A stretch of 12,977 nt of DNA. It comes from Ferruginibacter sp. GTDB lineage: Bacteria; Bacteroidota; Bacteroidia; Chitinophagales; Chitinophagaceae. The notes beneath the pieces were generated by a model. That model had not been told where the DNA came from and ran no database searches. It was given only the letters and a program-made list of their open reading frames with translations. Location: contig VERM01000014.1 in the NCBI GenBank assembly GCA_018882645.1, forward strand, positions 1 through 12,977, read 5' to 3'. Positions 1 to 6,370 of this stretch are shown one piece after another (the first letter of the stretch is position 1; the number at the start of each line of letters is the position of its first letter). The translations under genes were made by a program, and so were the position numbers.

Positions 1-1
1 G

Positions 2-577
2 CTAAAAAGTGAAACCGCCGTTAAAATCAGTATACAAATCATGTCGGCGTTTGTGGCTTTAAGAAAAGTACATTTACATGCTGCAGGTCTTTATCAACGC
101 ATGGAAATCGTAGAAAAAAAACAAATTGAAGCAGACGGACATTTCAGCAAAATCTTTTCTGCCCTCGAAAAAGCAGACAAAATTCCCGCTCAAGGCATTT
201 TCTTCAACGGACAGATATTTGATGCGTATAAGTTTATTTCCGACATCATCAAAAAGGCAAAAAATACCATCATCCTGATAGATAATTATATAGACGAATC
301 CACGCTGGCAATGCTTTCGAAAAGGAATAAAAATGTGAAAGCCACTATTTATACCGGCACACTAACAAAAACAAATGAACTTGATTTCAAAAAATGGTCG
401 GATCAATATGGAAATCTGGATATTCAAATCCTGAAAAACAACCACGACCGGTTTTTAATCATCGACCAAAAAAAAATGTACCATATCGGCGCTTCCCTGA
501 AAGATTTGGGTAAAAAGATTTTTGCATTTTCCAGAATGGACAATGAAATTGAGCTATTGATGAGGGGGCTGAGGTGA
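2..577 (+). CDS. ORF6N-type DNA-binding protein with PLD-like C-terminal domain, 5' truncated by window edge
   Basis: The frame is open to the left edge, so the gene begins outside the window; the ATG at 41 lies inside it. The first visible residues (SETAVKISIQIMSAFVALRK) look like the end of an ORF6N domain, a DNA-binding module known from phage antirepressor-like proteins. A linker of coiled-coil character follows (about 80-180), then a C-terminal domain opening with QGIFFNGQIFDAYKFISDII. That domain carries a strand-like ILIDNYID stretch, HDRFLIID at 443-466 and GASLKDLG at 488-511. The spacing fits the phospholipase-D HxK(x)4D motif with Lys replaced by Arg, so a PLD-like fold that is inactive or altered is likely. 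The C-terminus appears complete. A regulatory or mobile-element-linked role is inferred; the true function is unknown. A second ORF6N gene lies convergent, 82 nt downstream. Confidence 0.75.
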   Translation, partial: LKSETAVKISIQIMSAFVALRKVHLHAAGLYQRMEIVEKKQIEADGHFSKIFSALEKADKIPAQGIFFNGQIFDAYKFISDIIKKAKNTIILIDNYIDESTLAMLSKRNKNVKATIYTGTLTKTNELDFKKWSDQYGNLDIQILKNNHDRFLIIDQKKMYHIGASLKDLGKKIFAFSRMDNEIELLMRGLR

Positions 578-659
578 GGCGCGATTGCTTTTTTATTGTG
601 GCAAATTCGCCATAATTAATATCCGGGATGAGGTCATAAAAATACAGTGGCGTGATTAT

Positions 660-1238
660 TTATTTTCTTTTAATGGTATGTTTAATTTTTACAAAAGCAA
701 GGTTTAGTTCTATTGTTGTCTCCGTGTCGCTTATATGCAGTTCCTTATCCAATAAATCGGATATTAAAGATCCTGTTTTTTTCATTAATTTTTCCTGTTG
801 CAAAGAGTCTTTGGTTTGATTTAATTGTAAAAAAGTGCTGTTCAGCTCCCTTAATTTTGAAAACGCCTCAATGATCGCTATGGTAGTTGCCGCAGCCTTT
901 TTACTTTTCAATATGGTGGCTAACATATATAGCCCCTTTTCAGTAAAGGCTTTTGGAGGCAATCTTGACATTGTAAACTTTGCGGTCAAAAAATTTGACC
1001 GCAATTGAGTCCATTCTTCACTGCTCAGCGTTAAGATGTATCCCTCCGGAAATTTATCCAAATTATTTTTTACGGCCTGGTTTACATGTTTTGTTTGCAC
1101 ACCATACAGCGTGGCGACGTCACTGTCAAGAATGATTTTCTTGTCATTAATGGTAATTATTTTACTCTCTACTTCGGTATTAAATAAAACTCTATTCAAT
1201 GGTATGTTTGCAATTTTACCATCAAAATTAGAGTACAT
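660..1238 (-). CDS. ORF6N domain-containing protein, short form
   Basis: A 192-residue protein. Residues about 25-110 form an ORF6N domain: KIITINDKKIILDSDVATLYGV opens it, then an EGYILTLSSEEW segment, then PPKAFTEKGLYMLATIL. The rest (about 115-190) is helical and polar with coiled-coil character, and has no recognisable second domain, unlike the neighbouring ORF6N protein at 2-577. ORF6N domains are known from phage antirepressor/KilA-N-like proteins and are common as stand-alone genes in Bacteroidota, usually without tested function. The ATG at 1238 is the only ATG upstream of the domain and leaves a tail of about 24 residues, so a GTG or TTG start slightly downstream is possible. A small imperfect palindrome (1262-1273, arms CGTTT and AAACG) lies just upstream and could be an operator, but is too short to rely on. 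Confidence 0.75.
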   Translation of the reverse strand: MYSNFDGKIANIPLNRVLFNTEVESKIITINDKKIILDSDVATLYGVQTKHVNQAVKNNLDKFPEGYILTLSSEEWTQLRSNFLTAKFTMSRLPPKAFTEKGLYMLATILKSKKAAATTIAIIEAFSKLRELNSTFLQLNQTKDSLQQEKLMKKTGSLISDLLDKELHISDTETTIELNLAFVKIKHTIKRK

Positions 1239-1307
1239 CCCGATTTATTCTTTGATTTAAACGTTTGTAAACGAGAGTAACTGAATCAAAAGACGGCAAG
1301 CTCTTCA

Positions 1308-1324
1308 CCCCTCCTTCGGAGGGG
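1308..1324. repeat. GC-rich hairpin of dispersed-repeat type
   Basis: CCCCTCC and GGAGGGG form a perfect 7-bp stem with a 3-nt TTC loop, followed on + by GCC-rich GGGAGAGGTC. This stands out in an AT-rich spacer between the HigA-like gene and the second ORF6N gene. Similar CCCCTCC...GGAGGGG segments are familiar as dispersed intergenic repeats in Bacteroidota. No U-tract follows on either strand, so a rho-independent terminator is not well supported. It may still protect the 3' end of the higBA-like transcript. Confidence 0.5.
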
Positions 1325-1414
1325 CCGGGAGAGGTCAAAAAATATAAAACTGAAAACACCTATACCTTTTACATTAAATATTTTAGATTTTAGATTCTCT
1401 CCGCCGTGGGATAT

Positions 1415-1723
1415 TCAATTCCATTCAAGGGTAATTTTAACCCTTCCCCCAAGACCTTTTTCAACTATTTCAAAAAGCGTTTTCAAGGTGAGATTGCTGC
1501 TGTTGTTTTCAATTCGTGAAATATACGTTCGTTTTTTATGAACCAGCATACCCAGTTGATCCTGAGTCAATTGCTTTTCTTCACGTGCTTTTCTCAAAAG
1601 CAATCCGATTTTAAAACTCTCAAAGGAACGGTCAAGCTCATCGCGACGTACAGAACCCTTTTTACCATAAACATCGTCCTTAATTTTTTTCCAGCTTTTA
1701 ACTTGATTATTTTTAGCCTTCAT
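1415..1723 (-). CDS. HigA-like antitoxin, XRE-family helix-turn-helix
   Basis: A 102-residue protein with a Cro/C1-type HTH at about residues 40-90: IGLLLRKAREEKQLTQDQLG, then the recognition-helix part VHKKRTYISRIENN. The N-terminal third is basic and polar (WKKIKDDVYGKKGSVRRDEL), as in antitoxins partnered with Gp49/HigB-type toxins. It lies 35 nt downstream of the RelE-superfamily gene at 1759-2097 on the same strand, the toxin-first order typical of higBA. By family, it should neutralise the toxin by direct binding and repress the shared promoter. It could also act as a lone XRE regulator, but the neighbour makes the antitoxin role much more likely. Confidence 0.85.
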   Translation of the reverse strand: MKAKNNQVKSWKKIKDDVYGKKGSVRRDELDRSFESFKIGLLLRKAREEKQLTQDQLGMLVHKKRTYISRIENNSSNLTLKTLFEIVEKGLGGRVKITLEWN

Positions 1724-1758
1724 TATGATATTAAATTTTTAACCTTTATTACAAAAAA

Positions 1759-2097
1759 TCATTTTTGCTCATAATACTCGTTCATCAACCTGATTGCCTT
1801 TTCAATTTCTCTCCTAGGCGTTTTTTCTGTTTTTTTAATAAAACCATTCAATAAAATCACAAGCCGGTCTTTTTCAAAAAAGCAAAATACTCGCCATATA
1901 TTTGATCCAAGCCTTATTCTTGCTTCATACAATCCCCTTATTCCTTCTATTAATTTCAAATAATTGGCAGGAATCCTTTCAAGTGTTTCAATGGCTTCAA
2001 TAATCTTAAATATTTTATCCTGTATTTTAACAGGTTGTTTATTTAATAATTCCTCAAAATAATGTTTGTATGCAACAACCTCTCTTATTTTATTCAT
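1759..2097 (-). CDS. HigB-like toxin, RelE/ParE superfamily (phage-derived Gp49-like)
   Basis: A 112-residue protein whose core GLYEARIRLGSNIWRVFCFF, followed by DRLVILLNGFIKKTEKTP and a final REIEKAIRL helix, is the signature of the Gp49-like branch of RelE-superfamily toxins. Members usually act as ribosome-dependent mRNA interferases; basic residues in GLYEARIRLG and FIKKTEKTP are where the family binds RNA. The start is ATG at 2097, giving an N-terminus (REVVAYKHYFEELL) that fits the family. Length is normal and no frameshift is seen. It is the first gene of a pair with the HTH antitoxin 35 nt downstream. A TAnnTTTG match on - (2099-2106) touches the start codon and is too close to be a confident promoter for this start. 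Confidence 0.88.
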   Translation of the reverse strand: MNKIREVVAYKHYFEELLNKQPVKIQDKIFKIIEAIETLERIPANYLKLIEGIRGLYEARIRLGSNIWRVFCFFEKDRLVILLNGFIKKTEKTPRREIEKAIRLMNEYYEQK

Positions 2098-2223
2098 ACA
2101 AAGGTAACTTAAAAGTTTCGTATATTTTTACTTTTATTCAACAAGCAAATAGTACCTTATTGTATAAATTACCTTGATGTTTTCCCCTGAAATTGAATAC
2201 TTTTTTCGGAAGTCTACATCCTG

Positions 2224-2311
2224 TTTTACCCCAGAGAAGGAGAGTAAACGGAGGTTACGCAGAGTAAACACCTCTGCGATATCTCCGCGTTCTTCTTTCT
2301 CTGCGGTGAAA
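2224..2311. repeat. Long imperfect inverted repeat, CTCTGCG/CGCAGAG type
   Basis: Left arm 2224-2264 and right arm 2272-2311 are imperfect reverse complements over about 40 nt, around a 7-nt loop. The innermost 7 bp (CGCAGAG with CTCTGCG) are perfect, and the outer ends pair TTTTACCCCAGAGAA with a tail reading TTCTCTGCGGTGAAA. It fills the spacer between the end of the amidohydrolase gene (2345) and the start of the toxin gene (2097), both on -. Repeats built on CTCTGCG are familiar from intergenic regions of many Bacteroidota. It is likely a dispersed palindromic element that folds as RNA. It has no coding capacity and no clear U-tract. Confidence 0.6.
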
Positions 2312-2344
2312 TAAATTGCTTGAATGGTTTGGGAGATTTAACCT

Positions 2345-3562
2345 TTAAACCTGCAGGCATTTTACATTCAAAACATCTTCATCCCAAAGAACAATTCCCG
2401 GTTTTTTACCTTTTTCAAAACTTCCGAAAGTATCACTGATGCCCAATGCTTCAGCACCATTTATGGTTGCCCATTGCAAAAACTGCTCCAACCGAATATG
2501 AGGATATGCATTTTGCAACGTCTTTATTTCTTCGTGTATGCTTAACTGTTTGTTTGAAGAAAGGCTGTCTGTGCCCAAAACAATTTTACATTGATTGTTG
2601 ATGAACAAATCCACATCGGGCAATTTTTTGTTGATATACATATTGGCATTCGGACAAAGACAATAATATAACTGGCTATTGTGTTGACTGAACAATTGAT
2701 TCGCATATTGCACATCTGCGTCCGTACTGAACAAATTATGAACCAAAATCAACGGACGAAATTCAGAAATAGGATTCAAAAAATAATGAAGGGAAGAAAT
2801 GCCCTGAGGTTGAAAAAAATCAGTAGCAATGGAAAGCTGATGATAGAGCCGGGTCAAATCACCTTTTTTTTCTCTGATCCACTCATCCTCTATATCTGAT
2901 TCCTGATTATGTATGGTAAGAACATTGTTTTGTTGAAATTGATTGATTTTTTTCAAGAGGTCGCCTGATAAAGAATAAGTAGCATGCGGAACAATAGAAG
3001 CATCTGAACCGATTGAAACAAACTTATCATACAGCCCTCTGGCCTTTTCAAACCGACTGCCAGCCACTGAAGGAGCATATCCGCTTACTTCAATAAAATT
3101 ATAATAGTATAAATTTTTTTTTGATTTCTGTCTTATTGTAAAATCTGTATTGCAGATATCCCCTACTGCCACTATACCGTTGGCCAACATTTCAGCTTCG
3201 GCCTTTTCGATTGACTCCAGAATAATTTGCTCACTGATGTTTCTTTGTTGTACAACGGATAATAAAAAATCCACCATGCCGGCACCTTCCGGTATAATGC
3301 CTTTCATGTGAGAAAGTTCTAAATGACAATGGCAATTGACCAAGCCAGGAGAAAGAATTCCTTCAAAATATTGACCCCCCTCCCCCGCCTCATCTCTGTC
3401 CACTATCGCTTCAACCGTACCGTCCGCACGGACAATCAAAACACTACCCTCCGGCATCATTGCCCGACCGGAAAAAATCTTTTCAGCTGTAAACTTTCTG
3501 TACAAATGGATTGGTTGATATGCTGTAAATTTGCCGCCTTGAAGACGGAATAAAGTCTGCAC
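2345..3562 (-). CDS. Deaminase-type amidohydrolase (possible aminofutalosine deaminase-like enzyme)
   Basis: A cytoplasmic metal-dependent hydrolase of the amidohydrolase superfamily. Metal ligands are visible in order: HxH in NCHCHLELSH (H78, H80), H218 in IHNQES, H275 in LVHN and D332 in LGTDSL. The HxxE spacing at H218-E221, plus PHATYSLS (H193) and CPNAN (about 303-307), place it with the nucleobase/nucleoside deaminases (guanine, SAH/MTA or aminofutalosine deaminase) rather than dihydroorotases or ureases. Aminofutalosine deaminase of the futalosine menaquinone route is one candidate; the substrate cannot be settled from sequence. The start at 3562 is GTG and adds about 20 residues before the usual family start. 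A TTG at 3505 would begin LYRKFTAEKIF, would match the domain better, and would leave a real divergent promoter region with prfA. No other mqn gene is in view. Confidence 0.8.
   Translation of the reverse strand: MQTLFRLQGGKFTAYQPIHLYRKFTAEKIFSGRAMMPEGSVLIVRADGTVEAIVDRDEAGEGGQYFEGILSPGLVNCHCHLELSHMKGIIPEGAGMVDFLLSVVQQRNISEQIILESIEKAEAEMLANGIVAVGDICNTDFTIRQKSKKNLYYYNFIEVSGYAPSVAGSRFEKARGLYDKFVSIGSDASIVPHATYSLSGDLLKKINQFQQNNVLTIHNQESDIEDEWIREKKGDLTRLYHQLSIATDFFQPQGISSLHYFLNPISEFRPLILVHNLFSTDADVQYANQLFSQHNSQLYYCLCPNANMYINKKLPDVDLFINNQCKIVLGTDSLSSNKQLSIHEEIKTLQNAYPHIRLEQFLQWATINGAEALGISDTFGSFEKGKKPGIVLWDEDVLNVKCLQV
3526..3533 (+). promoter_or_regulatory. Candidate Bacteroidota -7 element for prfA
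   Basis: TAAATTTG matches TAnnTTTG exactly and lies 67 nt upstream of the prfA ATG, implying a leader of about 60 nt. It falls inside the amidohydrolase frame if that gene starts at GTG 3562, but in clean intergenic DNA if it starts at TTG 3505. No convincing -33 TTTG lies 19-21 nt further upstream, so a chance match is possible. Confidence 0.3.
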
Positions 3563-3600
3563 GTAAATCTTTCCTTTACATGCAGCATTAAAATTACACT

Positions 3601-4665
3601 ATGTTAGATAAACTGGATGCAATAAAAGCAAAATTCGATAATCTGGCAGTGGCACTGACCAACCCTGAAATTGTGAGCGACAATAAAAAATTCAGCGCCA
3701 TGAGTAAGGATTACCGTAGCCTGGGAAAGATTGTTGACGTAAGAAACAGTTATGTTAAACTATTGGAAGACATCGAATTCAACAAAGAAGTACTGTATTC
3801 GGGAGATGAAGAAATGCGTGACCTGGCCAAGGAAGAACTGCCGGCACTGGAGGAGAAAAGGGAAGAAATAGAAAAACTAATTCGCAATCTGCTGATCCCT
3901 AAAGATCCATTCGATGAAAAGAATGCAATCCTTGAAATACGCGCCGGAACCGGAGGAGACGAAGCCTCACTTTTTGCAGGAAATCTCTTGCGCATGTACC
4001 TCAAGTACTGCGAGAAAAAAGGCTGGAAAACCAATATTCTCAGCGAAAGCGAAGGTACCGTTGGAGGCTATAAAGAAGTACAGGTAGAAATTTCCGGCGA
4101 TGATGTGTACGGAACTTTAAAGTTTGAAAGCGGCGTTCACCGCGTACAACGTGTACCCGACACCGAAAGCAGTGGCCGCGTCCATACCAGCGCCGCTACC
4201 GTAGCTGTAATGCCCGAAGCGGATGAAGTGGATTTCGAACTGAAAGAAAGCGATGTGAAAATGGAAACCGCCAGAAGCGGGGGCGCAGGAGGACAAAACG
4301 TAAATAAAGTAGAAACCAAAGTGTTTCTTACCCACAAACCCACCGGTATCACCGTGGTATGCCAGACAGAAAGAAGTCAGCTGGCCAATCGCGAAAAGGC
4401 CATGGAAATGCTGCGCACCAAGCTCTATGATGAAGAAGTACGAAAAGCTGAGGAAGCCATCGCCAAACAAAGGAAAAGTCTTGTAAGCACCGGCGACAGA
4501 AGTGCCAAAATACGCACCTATAACTATCCGCAAGGAAGAGTTACCGATCACAGAATAGGTCTTACGGTTTACAATCTAGACTCAGTAATCAATGGAGATA
4601 TTCAAGAGTTTCTTGAAGCCCTACAATTTGCAGAGAACGCCGAAAAATTAACCACACAACAGTAA
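3601..4665 (+). CDS. prfA: Peptide chain release factor 1
   Basis: Class I release factor that reads UAA and UAG in the ribosomal A site and triggers release of the finished chain. The GGQ catalytic loop is at residues 230-232 ([15 protein letters not shown]); its Gln is the usual PrmC methylation target. The stop-codon reading motif is P186-D187-T188 within [20 protein letters not shown], the PxT form of RF1 and not the SPF of RF2. It aligns two residues from E. coli's PAT at 188-190. The 354-residue length and the coiled N-terminal domain ([16 protein letters not shown]) are normal, and no programmed frameshift is present, unlike prfB. The ATG start directly gives the family N-terminus. It diverges from the amidohydrolase and stands apart from the M28 gene 105 nt downstream. 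Confidence 0.97.
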   Translation: MLDKLDAIKAKFDNLAVALTNPEIVSDNKKFSAMSKDYRSLGKIVDVRNSYVKLLEDIEFNKEVLYSGDEEMRDLAKEELPALEEKREEIEKLIRNLLIPKDPFDEKNAILEIRAGTGGDEASLFAGNLLRMYLKYCEKKGWKTNILSESEGTVGGYKEVQVEISGDDVYGTLKFESGVHRVQRVPDTESSGRVHTSAATVAVMPEADEVDFELKESDVKMETARSGGAGGQNVNKVETKVFLTHKPTGITVVCQTERSQLANREKAMEMLRTKLYDEEVRKAEEAIAKQRKSLVSTGDRSAKIRTYNYPQGRVTDHRIGLTVYNLDSVINGDIQEFLEALQFAENAEKLTTQQ

Positions 4666-4680
4666 GGAATATTTTATAAA

Positions 4681-4704
4681 TTGCTTTAAAAGCCATTAAG
4701 GCAA
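4681..4704 (+). terminator. Possible weak terminator after prfA
   Basis: TTGCTTTAA and TTAAGGCAA pair over 9 bp with one G-U wobble around a 6-nt loop, starting 16 nt after the prfA stop. The stem is AT-rich and is followed by AATTTAAC, not a clean U-tract, so termination would be inefficient. This is a structural suggestion only. Confidence 0.35.
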
Positions 4705-4770
4705 AATTTAACATGCAATAACCTGAATAGTAAATCCCGTTCCAGTACACTTTCATTCAAATATACATAC

Positions 4771-6354
4771 ATGTACAAAACGCAATTATTCGCCTGTCTG
4801 TTTTTTTTAACCTCCTCTTGTTTTGCCCAACAGTCAATATCCAAAAAATATCTGCATTTCCTCAGCAGCGATAGTTTAAAAAAACAGTTGTCCATCATTG
4901 CAGACGACAACATGGAGGGAAGGGAAACCGGCACAGCAGGGCAACGCAAAGCGGCAGACTACATTGAATCGCAATTCATCGGGGGCGGACTGAGCCGCCC
5001 GGCCGGCATGTACAGTCACAAACAAATTTTCTATGTGACGCAAGAGAAGCTAACAAAATCTTTATTGAACATTGGAGATATTCAGGCTACGAATTTTAAA
5101 GATTTTTATTTTCCTCTACGCTACAATAAAACAGACAACATAGTATCCGATAAAATAATTTTTGTTGGCTATGGCATAGAAGACAAAAAATACAATGAAT
5201 ACAAAGATGTGGATGTCAAGGGCAATATCGTAGCATTTTTTGATGATGTGCCCGGCTTTTTAAGTCTAGTACCGGATGAAGATAATGGACAAGCATCATA
5301 TGAAAACTACTGGGACCTGAACAAAAAAATTGAAGTAGCAGCATCCAAAGGAGCGGTTGGAGTATTGGTCATAAACACCGGGTCAGATGAGAATATAAAG
5401 AGAGCTGCTTCATACAACAAAACTTCAGGTTTATTTCTTTCCCCCACTTTCAAGTTAACCGCTTCATTAAACTATGCGGTCATCTCCCAAAAACTGGCAT
5501 TGAAAATATTTGGACCTTCATTTGCCCCTGTCATAAAAAAAGCAAAGAACGCCAAACCGCTGAATACCTCTGTTTGTGCCATCAAAAAAAATTTACGGTT
5601 GCAGGTGGAAATCAAAACAGATTCAATACCCTCAAGCAATGTATTAGGTATCGTAGAAGGATCTGACAAAAAAGATGAATTTGTTTATGTCACAGCTCAC
5701 TATGATCATCTGGGCATACAGGATGGAGAAATATATAACGGTGCAGATGATGATGGAAGCGGAACCTGCGCCGTCATCCAAATGGCAAAAGCATTTGCTA
5801 AAGCCAAACAAGAAGGAAACGGCCCAAGAAGAACGATGGTTTTCATGACTGTAAGTGGCGAAGAAAAAGGACTTTGGGGAAGTGAATACTATACCGATCA
5901 TCCATTATATCCACTCGATAAAACAAGTGCTGATCTGAATATAGATATGATTGGACGTATAGACACTGAGAGAAATAAAGCAGACACACTGAATTATGTC
6001 TATGTCGTTGGACACAATAAAATCAGCTCAGAACTTCCCATTGTAGCAGAAAGTACCAATCGGCAGACAACACAACTTGTATTGGATTATAAATTTGACG
6101 CCCCCAACGATCCGGAGAGAATATATTACCGCAGCGACCACTACAATTTTGCCAGAAAAGGAGTTCCGGTGCTTTTCTTTTATGACGGCATGTTACTGGC
6201 AGACTATCACCAGCCTACAGATGATATAGATCTGATCAACTGGCCACTTTATGAAAAAAGAACCCAGTTTATATATCATACTGCATGGGAGATAGCCAAC
6301 AGGGACAATCAACTTATCAGAGACAAGCCTTTGCCCAATAGCAGGTATCGCTAA
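4771..6354 (+). CDS. Secreted M28-family zinc aminopeptidase
   Basis: An exported di-zinc peptidase of 527 residues. A signal peptide covers about residues 1-19 (LFACLFFLTSSCFA, then QQS), best read as a signal peptidase I site; the Cys at 17 lacks a good lipobox. The middle (about 120-290) has the look of an inserted PA-like domain. All M28 metal-site residues are present: H310 and D312 in AHYDHLG, bridging D327 in GADDDGSG, catalytic E364 and ligand E365 in SGEEKG, D392 in NIDMIGR, and H480 in DYHQPTDD. The family trims N-terminal residues from peptides in the periplasm or outside the cell. The enzyme should therefore be active; exact specificity is unknown. It converges on the S46 dipeptidyl-peptidase gene with only 16 nt between stop codons. 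Confidence 0.93.
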   Translation: MYKTQLFACLFFLTSSCFAQQSISKKYLHFLSSDSLKKQLSIIADDNMEGRETGTAGQRKAADYIESQFIGGGLSRPAGMYSHKQIFYVTQEKLTKSLLNIGDIQATNFKDFYFPLRYNKTDNIVSDKIIFVGYGIEDKKYNEYKDVDVKGNIVAFFDDVPGFLSLVPDEDNGQASYENYWDLNKKIEVAASKGAVGVLVINTGSDENIKRAASYNKTSGLFLSPTFKLTASLNYAVISQKLALKIFGPSFAPVIKKAKNAKPLNTSVCAIKKNLRLQVEIKTDSIPSSNVLGIVEGSDKKDEFVYVTAHYDHLGIQDGEIYNGADDDGSGTCAVIQMAKAFAKAKQEGNGPRRTMVFMTVSGEEKGLWGSEYYTDHPLYPLDKTSADLNIDMIGRIDTERNKADTLNYVYVVGHNKISSELPIVAESTNRQTTQLVLDYKFDAPNDPERIYYRSDHYNFARKGVPVLFFYDGMLLADYHQPTDDIDLINWPLYEKRTQFIYHTAWEIANRDNQLIRDKPLPNSRYR

Positions 6355-6370
6355 TCTTCTTTACCAAAAA

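Noticed and set aside
595..616. ATTGTGGC/GCCATAAT hairpin as terminator between the convergent ORF6N genes
   Set aside because: The stem has a mismatch and the T-run precedes it on +; neither strand has a U-tract after the stem.
1262..1273. CGTTTGTAAACG as operator for the ORF6N gene at 660-1238
   Set aside because: Arms of only 5 bp around a 2-nt centre are expected by chance in AT-rich DNA; no second copy was found nearby.
2099..2106. TAnnTTTG match on - as promoter of the HigB-like toxin
   Set aside because: It ends one base from the ATG, so transcription would begin inside the coding region of a protein whose N-terminus fits the family.
4117..4551. Long antisense frame opposite prfA
   Set aside because: It lies wholly inside a strongly conserved gene and its protein has no recognisable family features.
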